The translations under genes were made by a program, and so were the position numbers. From Bimastos eiseni (taxonomy: Eukaryota > Annelida > Clitellata > Crassiclitellata > Lumbricidae), in NCBI GenBank assembly GCA_959347315.1, contig OY365806.1, positions 23,202,900 through 23,266,899 of the forward strand: a stretch of 64,000 bases of DNA, read 5' to 3'. Below the pieces are notes generated by a model. That model did no database searches. It was not told the DNA's origin and saw only the letters and a program-made list of their open reading frames with translations. Positions 38,861 to 51,591 of the stretch are shown in pieces (position 1 is the first letter of the stretch; each line of letters opens with the position of its first letter).

Positions 38861-39901
38861 TCTTGAAGAACTCTACAAATATCAGATTACAATTAAAATC
38901 ATTATATTCCAGTAAGTGGCATCTGATTTGGAAACTGTGGATAAGTTTTCATCACTGATATGCTTCGATGAATTCCTGTCCCAGAATAGACCTCATTTAT
39001 GAGTTATTCTGCTGGAACATGCTTCACATGTTGGCAGGGAACATTGTGCTTCAGTCGACTCATTGCACTCTGCTGCCATTTGAAATGTACAGGTGCTCCA
39101 GCTCTCATCTAACTTTTCCTTTCATGCATTGGACTTTCATCTTTTGCAAGCTTAGAACTTCCATCAATTGTGTACATGTATCTCCTTTGATTTCAGTCGG
39201 CAAACAGTTTAAAAGTTGTTTTAAATGTACTTCAGTGTTAAACTGCAGTTTGATAGCCTTGTGTGCAGTTGTTTTGACAAGTACTTAAGAGACTACATTA
39301 AGTTTATTAATAACACACGTACATAGTTTACATACTTACTTATGCTCATTCAGAAATACCTACACACTCACAACATGCATGCAACATACTGTTAGGAATG
39401 CTTGCTAGTGTAACCCTTAAAAATTAACTCTGTTTTTCTGAACTCTGAAATATCATTCAATTCTTCAGATTTTGAGTCTTGTGAAAGGCAGTGTATAAAC
39501 ATCTGAGTACATCATTACCTAATGTTCCCTTTTGTGTTTTGCTGCATTTTGTATGGAGTAGCAAAATGAAATGCCTAGAATAGAAGTAATAACCTGTTCC
39601 AATGCAATTACACCCACTGGGACAGGATCTGATACTGGATGGAGTATGACACCAGACTGGGACTGCAGTTTGTTTGTGTTTCTGACTTGTAACTGGTTTA
39701 AAAAGGTATTTGTATTCAGAAGAGATGTTGCTGGACTAGACAAAGAATATAATTAAGTGCTTTTTTAATTGTGTAGAGAGCTCATTAGACACAGGTTTAT
39801 GTGCTTGTTAAAGGAGGCTGAGATATAAGTATTTGGGTTACAAGTAATTGAGATGCCCAGCTGAGTGATGTATTTTCCTGTGAGCACTAAAGAATGGTAC
39901 C

Positions 39902-41216
39902 ATATAGGCCAGAGGTCCCCAAAGTTTTCAATGCCGAGGGCCACTTTAGTGACACATCAAGAGCTTGCGGACCGCAGGGATATCATGCGAGTCCCGAAGT
40001 CGCTAAGTTTTTTCAGGCTTAGTTTTAAAATATAAGCCTAAAAAATAAGGCCTATAAGTATAAGGCTTATATGCATATAATAAAGTAAGGTAAACAGTAA
40101 TGAAGTGCTTTAATATTAAACTAAAAATGTTTAAGAATTTCGTAGCTCATTAAGTATTTATTTATTTATTTATTTTATTCCATCCTTAAATGTTATTTGT
40201 CAATCTATTTGTAATAAACTTAAAAGTGAATGTTTTTAGAATTTAACTTAGAATTTGTACCAAAACTAAATCCACTTCATGGGAGGAGCTTGTTGTTGCA
40301 GGCATGTTGTCAAATAGTCGGATAAATGTGATTCGGGAAGTTGAGATTCGCAACATTTATTTTACCAAATCGAATTTCAAAGCTTGTTGTTGCAGGCATG
40401 TTGTCAAATAGTCGGATAAACTCAAAGGGTGTGCGATTTGTTTCTGCAAGGTCTGCAAATAGTCGGATAAGCCGAAAGCGGTTGGCTTTGATAAAATTCA
40501 ATCAAGCTTAGTGCATGAAATGAAGTTCGCTCCATGGAACTTTCCTGCAAGTGATCAGTTCTAATTGCAGTTCTTGGCTCACAAGTAAACGGATTCTGCA
40601 AACTGACAAATGACTGTTCATGCAATCTGAAGTCAAAGAAACATTGGGCAAATTCGGGTAACATGCTGCCAGTGATCTCAAAATATTTGGCAGAACGCAA
40701 AAGTTCAAAAACATGTCCGGTTTTTGTTTTATATCTCTGTACAAACCGGAAAAGAACTACATTTCCGTCCTTCTGTTGTTTTTGCAGTAGGTTAGCTTTC
40801 TTATGAACGATTTCTCAATGTCCACTAAAATAATTATAGTAAGCCTAATAAACTTTCCACACCATTGCAGTTTCAGATAAAGTTCGTTCAAAAGTGAAGC
40901 GATGTTCGCTAAAAACGCTAAATCGCACAGCCATCCAACATTTTGTAGTAGAGTTAAGCGATTTTATTCATTATTCATCTGTTCGATTTTTTTTAAAATC
41001 AGAACTTCAGCAATTTCGCTTCTGATATTAAAAAAACTTTTTATTGTTGCACCTTGGCTTGACCATCGAACTGCCAAAATGTTAAATGCTGCTAACATGA
41101 ATATTAAGATTAAATGCGACATAAGTTTGATTATTTTTCAAAATTCGAACATTCGACCGGGGGCCGCATTAGGTCTGATCTCCACGGGCCGCACTTTGGG
41201 GACCCCTGATATAGGA
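39902..41216 (-). mobile_element. hAT element with TIRs and 8-bp target-site duplication
   Basis: The element spans 39910-41208 (1299 bp). Left end CAGAGGTCCCCAAAG and right end (reverse complement) CAGGGGTCCCCAAAG are matching terminal inverted repeats of the Charlie/hAT type. Flanks ATATAGGC (39902-39909) and ATATAGGA (41209-41216) are a target-site duplication with one mismatch. Coding relics run on the minus strand. It sits in LATS intron 6 in reverse orientation to the gene. Confidence 0.92.
40310..41110 (-). pseudogene. Broken hAT transposase (GTF2IRD2/ZBED-like C-terminal half)
   Basis: On the minus strand, in shifting frames: GWLCDLAFLANIASLLNELY then LKLQ, FAQCFFDFRLHEQSFVSLQN then PFTC, and LIEFYQS. 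These are the pattern of the domesticated-type hAT transposases related to GTF2IRD2 and EPM2AIP1 (LAFL.D...HLN.LN..LQG, F..F......NPF). Several frameshifts and stops; the DDE/RNase H core is incomplete and the zinc finger is absent. A direct duplication of about 42 bp (40287-40326 and 40381-40420) lies in its 3' part. Confidence 0.8.
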
Positions 41217-42197
41217 CCATCTGGTTCTGTATTCTGGTTAACTGCTGTGGGAGCATGTGAAGAATTTGCTGTAATAGGTGTTTGTTTTGATGCCTTTGTG
41301 CAGCATAAAGTTGTCTAGAGGTCAGGCCTTGTTAGGTATACCAGGTGGTGCTAATTCATTAATTAAGGTTTAAATGGTAAAATATTAAAAAATTTGTTGC
41401 TTAATGTTACTGAGTTATTTTCTTCATGAATATGTCTTGAATTGCAGCATTTGTAAGTCAAATAATGTATTGACTTTATCGATGTAAGTGCATAAGTTTA
41501 CCTTTTCTGTTTGGCTACATCCTATTTCCAAAGTTGTTGTCATGCAGTTGAAAAAATGGCAAAATTAAAAAATTTCTGACGAAAACATATTTCATTTAAT
41601 ATTTTGATCATGTGAAACTAACGTTTTTCAATTTTTACATTTTTCTTTAAGAGCTGAACGTGACAAGTGTAAGCAAGCAAAGGATCTGTTTAAGAATTTT
41701 GCAATGGCTGCATTGGTTTCCCAGTGGCTTGTAGAACACTCTTTTCGCCAAATGATTAATTACCCATGGATGCACTTTTGGTGTTAATATTAATAAATGA
41801 TCGAAGCATGGGTTTCTTATGTGCAAGGCATGTCACTGTTAATGCTGGGCTGCCATAGATAAATTTATGAAGCAAAGCCGCATCTGAGCTGTATATGTTA
41901 AACAAGTGCTGAAAGATGACACCACTCAAATAATCTAGGTATGTTGCTTTAAACATATTTTGTGTAACACACCTAACTTATGTTAACTAGGCATGATGGA
42001 AGCTTATGAGATTCCGATTTGCCCAAAAAAAATTTTTCAGCTTCTAATTCCTGATTGAGGGCTTTAAATGGGTGCTCAAAGTGATTTTCATTACAGGAGG
42101 AGTAGCAGCCTGTCTATTCATTGTTCTAGAGTTACTTTATTTGACTTTATTGTTTTCATGCCACTAAGTAAGCTTTCATTTTGTGTTCTGTTCTAAG

Positions 42198-42304
42198 GGT
42201 ATACGGCATGCTGTGACTGGTGGAGTGTTGGGGTGATACTCTATGAAATGCGTGTAGGACAGCCACCATTCTTGGCCAATAACCCGGCAGACACACAAAT
42301 AAAG
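42198..42304 (+). CDS. LATS: LATS coding exon 7 (residues 942-977)
   Basis: Encodes [20 protein letters not shown] and [12 protein letters not shown], the kinase helix F and G region. Acceptor TTCTAAG/ggtata completes Gly942; donor ATAAAG/gtttgt, phase 0. Confidence 0.96.
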
Positions 42305-42966
42305 GTTTGTGAATGCAGAAATATTTGTGATGTAGTCATTAAGTCATCATTTTCTGTTAATTTTTTTCGATAGAAATCCAAAGTTTCTACGAAATGTGAC
42401 TTAGAACAGCATGAATGTTTATTTATCTCTCTCGTCTTGTCTAATTAGGCTAGTGACTATTAAATTATCTCATTTGCGAAAATTAATTCTTTTACATTAA
42501 TTTTATCAGTCCTGATTTTATCAGACCAGTCACTTATTAGGCTGCACGATAGTCTTGTGGTTGGTGTGCTGGGCTGTCCACCAAGAGGTCAGAGGTTCAT
42601 ATCCAGAGATTTCTGTACCCCTAACCAACTAAGCTGTAATTAATACTGCGACCATACACTGTCAGTGCCGTGGGCAGATGAGATGGTGAGGTAGGTGACT
42701 GGCCACCTACCTACCCTCTCAAATGCTGAGGCTGAAGTCGCTAGCCCTTCATACGTATGGCTATTCAAGGATTTACTCATAAGAGACTGCTCTTCTTTTT
42801 CTAGCAGAGTTAGTTTTTGTTCTGTTGATGCATTGGCTATTATATGCATTGTTCTTTAGATATTTATTATAACTATTCATTGATCATAAAGGTTAAACAG
42901 TAGCAACGTTTCTTAATTAATTTTCTGCTATGGTTTTATATTAATTACTTTGTTTTGGTTGAGCAG
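42305..42966 (+). other. LATS intron 7
   Basis: 662 bp. Carries a tRNA-like SINE of a second family (42538-42790). Confidence 0.7.
42538..42790 (+). mobile_element. Second-type tRNA-derived SINE
   Basis: Head GTCTTGTGGTTGGTGTGCTG then GGCT (box A-like) and AGAGGTTCATATCC (box B-like), 40 bp apart as in a tRNA. The body (CCTACCTACCCTCTCAAATG) differs from the other SINE family here. The degenerate arms rule out a functional tRNA. Confidence 0.5.
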
Positions 42967-43383
42967 GTTATTAATTGGCCGAAAACATTGAGTATACCTC
43001 TAGAAGCAAACCTTTCACCAGAGACATCAAACCTAATTTTAAGGTTATGCTGTGGTCCAGAAGAACGGCTTGGTAAGAATGGCAGTTCAGAGGTCAAGAA
43101 TCATCATTTCTTCTTTGGTATCAACTTTGAGACACTGCGCCAGCAAGAGGCGCCGTACATTCCTCCGCTTCGCTATCCTACGGACACTTCTAACTTCGAT
43201 CCCGTTGATCCAGACAAACTGAGACGAAGTGCCTCTAGGGATTCGCTGCTCAAGGAAGAAACGTATGATGGTGGAAAGCACGCATTTTTTGAGTTCACAT
43301 TTCGACGGTTTTTTGACGATGAGGGCATTGCACAGGCAACGAAAATGCACGATCCGGAATCTGACACAGCGATTTTCGTGTGA
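42967..43383 (+). CDS. LATS: LATS coding exon 8 (residues 978-1115, stop)
   Basis: Encodes the end of the kinase C-lobe (GPEERLGKNG), the AGC C-terminal extension (PTDTSNFDPVDPDKLR) and hydrophobic motif HAFFEFTFRRFFDDEG, with T1088 equal to human LATS1 Thr1079, the site of MST/MAP4K phosphorylation. The last 20 residues are lineage-specific. TGA at 43381-43383. Confidence 0.97.
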   Translation, partial: VINWPKTLSIPLEANLSPETSNLILRLCCGPEERLGKNGSSEVKNHHFFFGINFETLRQQEAPYIPPLRYPTDTSNFDPVDPDKLRRSASRDSLLKEETYDGGKHAFFEFTFRRFFDDEGIAQATKMHDPESDTAIFV

Positions 43384-45400
43384 CCGTCGCGCTCTGTCCC
43401 ACCAATCTCTTTGAAGTGTTTTTCTTCCATGGCGTAATTGGTCAAACGTGTCACCTCGTGACTGCTCTTGTTTCGATGTGTGCTTAGTGGATATCTATGT
43501 CCCAAACATCTGTAATTTGTGAAATATGAGACTTGGATGTCTTTCCTTTCGGGACCACAAATACTTTATGGGCAAATGTGGCAGTAATGGAACAGATGTG
43601 TCTATAATTCCTTTTATACATACAGGTGCAAGGACTTAAGTAACTGCAGTGGCCAGATATAACTCAAACATTTCTTGGACCTTTCGGAAAACTGTTTTGT
43701 AATAATTTAAACTTTTGCCGTCTTTTTTCAAATTTGAAAATGTCTATTAATTTTGTTAAACAGCAAACTTAGTGTTGTCAAATTTTCCTGCTGTCTTTTC
43801 TGAGGGCAAGCAGCAAGAAACTGCAGGGATTCGCTGAGGTACGTACGACAGCGTCAAGACTTGTGTAACTGATTCTCGGCCAATTGTTATTGATTATTCC
43901 CTTATGTATACATAATTCTGTGTATAGTTAGTGATGGTGAATACTCCCATGATTGAGAAGGGATCATTTCATATCCGGTGATCACTGCTGTTGATTTGTG
44001 CAGTTTCAAGTGATTATTCAATTCCTAAGTAGAAAGCTAAAGAAATTCAGTGTCTCAGGCCATATTCCCTCTGACTTGTGCATTTCAAAGCCAGCACACA
44101 CAAGCAAGCACAGATTGCTCAGGAAAATGAAAAATATTTTAAAAACATTTTTAAGCATCTTTAATGCCCATATTGTTGCATAGAAGTTCAGTATTTGGGA
44201 AAATACTGTTTCAAATCAGTGTTAAATCTTCTGTAGTCTTGGAGGCTATGCCAACGCTGGTATTTGCTTGGCATAATTTTGTACACTGCTTCTAAATTAC
44301 TGCATGCAGGCCCTTTTGTGATGACTTGATCCACAAAAGATCGATGACACATTGTTTGAATGCTGAAACGTGAGCATTTTAAGCAAATAATAATGACATT
44401 GATACTAGAACAGTTGACTTGTTGTGAATAATAGTAATAGCTTTCTTATTCTGCAATCATTCGTTTTGGGAAAATGTGTATTTATTTTTCATTGCTCAAA
44501 ATAAGCAACAGTTTATGAAATTTTTTGTTTCCTGGTATACAGGCCTGAATAAGTTAAATTTGATTCAAATGCTGGACATTGTGAGGGTTGTTCTACTTGA
44601 ATTGCGGTTTTCTTCTTCTGCAAATGGCAGAGAATAGTAATTAGTTTATTGTTCAGATCTGATCATGATTAGAAAGAAGCATATTCTTGTCAGCTGATTG
44701 AGTCTGGCTTCTAGGCCTGTAGCAGGTTTGTTGTGCTGTTCATCTGTTTATTGCTGTTGTACTATATAAATGGCATAAAAAATTGTGTACATTTGAGCCC
44801 CATTATAAGCTGTCCTTAGGGAGCCATATCAACTACCATGTTATATAACATGGATTCGATTTTATGAGGTTTTGCTATAAGGCTGACATACATTTTTGAA
44901 GAATTAAATTCTGCTGTATGCGAATATTTGGCATTTGCATTACTTATGAATCTGTTTTTATTTATGCAATAATTGGGCTTTCATCTTGGAAGAGATTGTC
45001 AGAACAAGTTAAAGTTCAGTCAGTTCAGAAATTAATCTATTTAGCAAAAGAAGAATCTTGTCAAAAGCAGTAAATTATTTTGGCTTGATGCTAATTAAAA
45101 GTTTAATGTTTTACAATGAGCAGTTTTATTCTGGAGCAATAATTGTATGGCATGCATGCAGATGAAATTTCCAGTCGCTGAGGACACTCGTGCTTTTGGG
45201 GAGTTCAGTCAGCCTCCAACCACCTCAGAATACCCTCGAGGATAAAGAAGACACGTAGTATGAAATGCTGCAAAGGATTTATTGTAAAACAAGCCTTGCA
45301 TGCTGAATTAAGAAATTCTATGTTGATATTGTGTTAAGGTCAGTGAAGAAATGTTTTGCACTTCATTTAGAATGTGCAGAATAAAGAAAGTGATTAACAG
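43384..45400 (+). other. LATS 3' UTR (probable)
   Basis: AT-rich, no repeats recognised. AATAAA at 45380-45385 is a candidate polyadenylation signal about 2 kb after the stop; ATTAAA near 44903 is an alternative. An 18-bp perfect palindrome (CCATGTTATATAACATGG) lies at about 44836-44853. Confidence 0.4.
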
Positions 45401-46479
45401 CCGATAAATTGGTAATGACCGGATGTAATATTATTCTAATTGTTCTGCAGAAAGATTGCTGATCATAGTATTATTCCTCAGAATCTGAAATTTCGGTCAC
45501 AGTGCATTTCTATTATGCTATAACTTGAATTCAAACCATGTTTGGCATGCTGCATAGTTTTCAATGAGGAATTGTTCAAGAGTATCACTTGAAACATGGA
45601 CTCCATGAAAGATGGTTGAATTGTTCTGTCATGAAAAGATTTCCTCTGAATACCCAGTCTTTGCTAGATGATCTGCAATATATTGGTCCAAGACTTGATC
45701 AATGTAAAGAAATTGACCAGTGTGTAGTTGAGGTGTAACGTATTGTGGATATGACAAGTATGCAAATGGGTGTGCTTGTTTAACTGTGAGGGCATAAAAT
45801 TATTTCCTCATTTGAATTATAAGGGTGTAATTGTTGAAGCTGATTCTGTGTGTAGACCTATGTGGATATTTGTATGGTTCCTTTAATAACCTTTCAAAGG
45901 CAGTGAGAACCTCTCAAAGAATCTATGTATTATGGTTCCATATTACCATTTGTTAAATTTGTTCCATACTGCAATGCCCTGCTTTTTACACAGGACATCA
46001 TGTTGGCTATTTGAACTTTTGTTTAAAAGGCTCTTTTAATGGAAGGGCTTGATAGTATTGACGTCAGAAGTTAAGGATTCTCTGACTTGCATTGCTTTTG
46101 AGATCTTGAGTGATTTGTTTGGTTCAATGTAGCGGAAAGGGTTAACGTCTGGGTAGAAAATTGCCGGATGGTTTTTGATGGTTTTTACCGTACCAGTAAT
46201 TTCTTAAGTTTAGCATTTTGCAGTATAACAAATAATTTTCCTATTTTTCTGAAATATTATTCAAAGTTTGTATATTTTTCTGATATATATTTGATTTGTA
46301 ACCTGCCGTGACCTATTATGGGCTTTGGTTTGATGTCAAGAGTGAGCTTGTAAACTATGTAATATGTAAAGTTTAAATAATATAATTTTAAATATTTTAT
46401 TTTTGTTATAAGTTTTGTTGTCTCAAATGCCTATAATAGGGAGTAAGATTTTGTATGACTAGATTTACTGGAAATTTGA
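45401..46479. other. Intergenic DNA right of LATS
   Basis: AT-rich; no gene or repeat recognised. Confidence 0.4.
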
Positions 46480-47820
46480 GCTACAGCCTGCCTGCACCTC
46501 TATACAACAAAATGGTGTCTGCTGTCGGCCATCAGTAAATCTCCTGTCTCTTTCTCCTCTCGACCTCGTTTGACACCATTGACCACAACCTCTTTTAGAG
46601 ATTGACTACCTTATTTGTTTGGCGTCTTTGACACCGCCTTACTATGGTTCAAGTCCTATCTGTCTTCCAGATCCGTCTCTGTTAAAATCTCCAACCACTG
46701 TTTGCAACCCCTCCCACTCACATGCGGTGTCCCTCATGGCTTCATTATGGGTCCACTGACTCCACTCCTCTTCACCCTGCATGCTACACCATTGAGCCAT
46801 CAAATAAAATCTTCCTGTTGACCACCACATCTATGCAGATGACACAACTCGACATACCCTTCTCCCCAAGCTCTCTCCACCTTCATTGTACATTTACTCA
46901 GTGTGGTTAACATAATATCTCTTTGGATGTCGCTAAATCTCTGCCTCAACTCTTCCAAAACAGAATTCATCATCTTGGGCCTTTCTGATCAATCAAGGAA
47001 ATCCCTGACCCTTCAATACACCTTTCCACAAATTGCTTCACTTCGCCTCTGAAGCGCTTGTCCGCAATCCTGTTGTCACTTTGATCCACATCTCTCTTGT
47101 AATCACATCTCAAACCTCTTGTGCTTCTGTCTCATGTACATTCATGACCTCCGTCGGATTCGCATACGCTCGAAATCAAAACTGCATCCACCATTGCTAC
47201 CTCAACTGTCAAACTGAAGCTTGATTACTACAATTCCTTTTCCTCAAACGTTTCCTCACAACTCAAACGTCTATAACTTATCCATTATTCAACTCACTAT
47301 TCAGAGCCGTCACCAGAACGCCCTAACATCGTCACATCAATCTTATCCTCAAATCACTCCTTTGGCCAAAAATACTAATGCGCATCCATTTCATAGCCCT
47401 GTCGCTAAACTGCAATTCCCTGCAATACTCCCAAAAACAAATATCCCTGCGAACTCTACACAATCCAGCCAACCCGCTCTACCCGGTCATCCTCCTAAGA
47501 TCTGTCTTACTCGACCCCCGGTCACTTCACATTTCAAGTTCTCCAACTGAGCCATATCCATCACCGCACCACATCTCTAGTATGACCTGCCTTCTGAATT
47601 CCTCATTTTTGTGGCTCCTCCACCATCATCACCTGTCACCCAACATCATCTGTCTCAGACTCCTCTATCCATCACCCCTCATGCTTTCCATTCTAAACTT
47701 AAGTCTCACCTTTCCAAGAACTCTTGTAACTCACTCATTTGATCATCCACCTTCCAACGACACACACCTTAGCAGTCACTCTGCCTCCTCTGACGCTCTG
47801 GATACTGGACTCTGACTTCC
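46480..47820 (+). pseudogene. LINE (CR1/L2/Rex-like) reverse transcriptase relic to C-terminus
   Basis: Across frames it reads DTIDHNLL, FGVFDTALLWFKSYLSSRSV, CGVPHGFIMGPL then LFTL (fingers-palm block with GVP.G...GPLLF), ADDTTR-like text (AYADD block out of frame), LKLDYYNSF (the KLDYCNSL block), and a C-terminal FHSKLKSHL-like end near 47695. Many frameshifts and stops; dead. About 1.3 kb of the 3' half of ORF2 remain. Confidence 0.8.
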
Positions 47821-47834
47821 ATCGGAGTACGATT

Positions 47835-47945
47835 TGGAAAGCCCCTCTGATTCGACGCAACGCTCGTGGATACGCTGGCGCACAGCGTTTGGCTTTCGAA
47901 TGCCCTTTCGAAGTTTTGAGATTTCCATTACGATTATGATTACGA
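47835..47945 (+). repeat. Dispersed repeat X, copy 3
   Basis: CCTCTGATTCGACGCAACGC then GGATACGCTGGCGCACAGCG and TTACGATTATGATTACGAG; related to 30020-30115 and 13290-13400. Lies just downstream of the LINE relic, so it could be that LINE's 3' UTR. Confidence 0.5.
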
Positions 47946-50495
47946 GCTTCTACAACATGGGAAATTTTTGCGGGTGATACCTACGGACTCTACAGTCCTA
48001 AATTTAAGGGAAGGGGACGATTGAGAAGGGAAATGCAGGAAGTACAGTGGGGACGGGGATTGCTAGTATACGACCTGTGAAGGAGATGTGACGGGACAAA
48101 GGGGAGTTGGGTGGGGGCACGGAAGCAAAGACTACGGAGAGCACACGAATGTGAGGGTAGGGCATTTGCCTCGTCTTAATTTTGCTTTTGGCTATGGGCC
48201 TGATCTCGGGTTGAGACATTTAAAATCATTGGAGTGAATGGAGTCACTAGCGTGGTAGTGCATAATCCCAGTGTGACTCTTATGTGAAGGAAATAGTCGG
48301 TGCCAGCTCTGCATTGCTTCAACCACTGCGCGTGCTATGTGGACTCTGGTGATGCGCTGAATGTAGCGGAGGAGGCTATACTACACTGTAACCGCCTACT
48401 GTAAGCCTACTTTATCCCCAGCCTGTTGGTGATATGCGAATGCATCGGATCGACAAGCACTCTCATAGTGTCTGTTGTCCTGGGATATCAGAGCGAAGGT
48501 AATCCTACAATTTAGAATCGTGTAAGATATGCTGAGTAGGTCTACCGTTTCTTACAGAACATCAAGAGGAACAATAACCATGTAGGCCTACTGAGCCCAT
48601 TGTTTCCATCGCCCATTACTCCATTAGACGCCACCACTGTTTAAGATCGCGAGACCACGGTTATGAACTGCCCAGAAAGGACAAAAAGCGATAAGTCCAT
48701 ATATATGTCTAGAGTTCTGTAAAAGAAAAAGATATTAAGTCTATTTCCTTGTAAGTCACGATGCGGTGTGGCATCTGCCATCTGGTATGTTGTAACCTTA
48801 CAAAAAACAGGTAATTGTCATCATTTTATTATATTACTTGAAAGCGAAGTGCAGTTAGGGCCCATCCATATAATATATTTATTACACGGTGAGGGGTGAT
48901 CGAATTTAGGAGATTCTGCGTACGGGTGCGCATGACACGAAGAGGGGTTCTCGACAGGAAGTGTTTTTGTACGCAAAAAGAATTTCTAATTTTGACGTCC
49001 ATAAAATTAATAGTCTAATGTGGACATCATAATCTTGATTTATTTTGCGTAGGCCTACGCAGCCTATAGGTTACCCAAGTCATCCGAGGTTATGACAAAC
49101 CAGACAAAGTATGAAAGGCAGGATTCAGAATGGATTATTCGTCCAATTGTTTGCAATTGTTTGAATGACTCCAAGCAGCATTCGAGACTGATTAGAAAGT
49201 AGTTTGAAATGCAATTGAGATCTAGATTTTTTATTTCTTATTATATTATTATTTCTTATTATATAGGCCTATTATAATTAAATTCTTATCAGACTGATCA
49301 GACCAAAAATGGAATATTGAAATCAGAACTTGAAACCGATTCAATGACTATATTTATCTGCTCTATCAATTCTATTAAATATTAAAACTTTTAAATGTAG
49401 GCCTATAGGACCTATAAGTGTTAGTATCGTTAGTTTTTATTTCTTCACAAATGTAAAAAAAATGTAGCTAGCAAATATGGTCAGCAAATATTAATAGTCG
49501 CCAACGGTAAAGCAAATGTCTTGTATAATGACTTATGAATGACTTTTACTAATGAACTTTTATAAAGACGATTCCAGAACTACCTCAGAATGAAGAGATG
49601 TTTAGAATATGTTGGCGAGTTAATTCTGTCCTGCGGAACATTGTTCCTTTTGTTCCGTTCATCGTAGCAAAAGTGGATGACAACGTACACTTCAGTTCAT
49701 CTCATGGTATCGAAAATAAATAATTAGGCCACTACCGTAATTTTCTGGGTCAACGAAAACTCACTAGGCATATCTTGAACCAGACCTGTGGGTCAGAGGT
49801 TTGCTGAATATGAACCAAACTTTAGAACTTTCAAACAGATTCAAGCATTTTTTATTTATTCATTTAATCTCCATTTGCACTTCTAGCAACACAATAATAA
49901 TAATAATAATTATATGAGCATTGGCAGTCTTGCAATAAACACATGTTTTTTTAATAAATAGGGGCCTATTTATCATGGACGTTGCCTATGTCACAACCAC
50001 TCCAGGGGTTGGCATAATTAGGCCCATTTAATTAACCTCCTCCACATCGGTCTTCGCTCTCGTATTTCTCTTTCCTCTTCATGTTTTTGTCTCATTCCAT
50101 TCCCTCCTCAACTGACAACAATATCACTGCAACTGACAACATAAGATGTGAAAAGTTAAATTGGAAATCCGACTCGTTTCTCGCATTTGACGAATTCGCG
50201 AATAGTCTGCGCAAATGAATTAATTTCTGAAAATTGCAAAGCTTGCAAATTCAACACTAAATACGTAGCCTATATAATTATAATTCATAGTAGGGTTTAT
50301 ATATTTAATTATTGCGTAGGCCTACGGTAATTGAATAGATTGATCAGACAGCAGACATAGCGATATTCAACGAATTTAAGGACAAAGCGTTCTTGCTTCA
50401 GACTAATAGGCAGTCTTTCAGCTGCAACAGATCAATTCAATTACTTTAGGCCTATAGGCATAATTAATGAAACGATGAGTTTAGGCCTCCTTGCT
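47946..50495. other. Intergenic DNA and presumed USP 3' UTR
   Basis: For the minus-strand USP gene, AATAAA read on the minus strand lies at 49851-49860, about 640 bp after the stop, and is the best polyadenylation candidate. Motif TAGGCCTA is frequent. A short AAT run lies at 49890-49910. No gene recognised between 47946 and 49850. Confidence 0.4.
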
Positions 50496-50924
50496 TTAAA
50501 AATCAGTCGTGAACTCAAATTCAAAGCGACACACGTTAGAGCTTGTACTACGTCGGGTTGTACAGGCACCTGTTGGACTAAATCTTTCATAAAATAACAG
50601 ATAAGCCTGGCAGTCGAGTACCTCAGCCAACTTCACTTTACGGCAGTGACTGTCGCTTATGCGGAACCACGTTCCCTTCCTAGCGGATTGCGGCTCCCAT
50701 TCCTTTATCGGATTGTGATTGCGATTGGCCTGCATTTTCTCAATCATTGCCACTTCAGTTAGTAAGTCACGATCAAGGAATGTCTCCTGGACAAACTGTT
50801 TGATGTCATCATCATTTTGTCTCGTTTTGACGTAAGCGACGTAGTGACCTCCATTTAGACTGCCGCTGTGCTCAACCAGACCGTATAGAGAATACCAGAT
50901 GCTCGTATCGTTGCCTTTGTTGCG
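50496..50924 (-). CDS. USP16/USP45: USP16/45-like last coding exon
   Basis: Starts ATACAG/cgcaac, phase 0. It carries the His box (GGHYVAYV), a spacer rich in Asp, Gln and Glu, the Asp/Asn box WFRISDSHCRKV and QAYLLFYERF, then an extra tail ending TTDF and TGA stop (minus strand, 50498-50496). Confidence 0.95.
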   Translation of the reverse strand, partial: RNKGNDTSIWYSLYGLVEHSGSLNGGHYVAYVKTRQNDDDIKQFVQETFLDRDLLTEVAMIEKMQANRNHNPIKEWEPQSARKGTWFRISDSHCRKVKLAEVLDCQAYLLFYERFSPTGACTTRRSTSSNVCRFEFEFTTDF

Positions 50925-51591
50925 CTGTATGCAAAAGCAAATAAACGAGAAGACCTAATGTCAATAGAACCATTACATGGAATATTCCTTCACTGAATTC
51001 CACTAAGATGAAGACAGCCGTTCAACAGAACTCCCAGGCGAAAGAACGATCCTTTTATGATGCTCATACGATAAACAGCAAAAAATTAATAGGCTAACTG
51101 TAAGTTTAATGTATAGAAAACTGGTTAGCCAGTTATGCTCGATGCGCAGTGGGAAGAAGCAATGTGAGCGGAAACAATTACGTTCGACTTTAGGGCCTAT
51201 TGGAAAATTATTTTCATTTAATAATGAAAGATGATGTAACGACTGATTTTAAACCGCAAGTTTCACTATAATTAGGTAATATGAAGTTGATTAAACTGAA
51301 GGAGGCAGATCTGATGTTAATACATTTATCAGGTGGGGTGGGGGCTTGTGGCCTGAGCAGTGACTAGGCATACTAGTCACTATAATTATAGAGACAAAAA
51401 CGTAATCTTGGCAACTGTGATTAGAACATATGTGGGCCTACTATGCCAAAATAATTTATGTCGACAACAACGGCCTTTTGTTATAGGCATAAGCTGTCGT
51501 TAAACTCCGGATCCAACATTTCATCATTCCATCCAGACATCTGTGATTTCTAACATTCTGATCTGTTTTAATTCCTACATAATAATCCTAC
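50925..51591 (-). other. USP intron
   Basis: 667 bp, AT-rich; nothing recognised. Confidence 0.8.

Larger units (their letters stand above)
32717..42197 (+). other. LATS intron 6 (9.5 kb), repeat-rich
   Basis: Holds TA and ATT microsatellites, two LINE C-terminal fragments, a minisatellite (36096-36266), a GT repeat, a hAT-like MITE (37970-38349) and a 1.3 kb hAT element (39910-41208). A GC-richer patch at 34000-34430 is not identified. No missed exon seen: exon 6 and 7 phases fit directly. Confidence 0.8.

Noticed and set aside
40902..41318. 138-residue plus-strand open frame
   Set aside because: Antisense of the broken hAT transposase, crossing the element's end.
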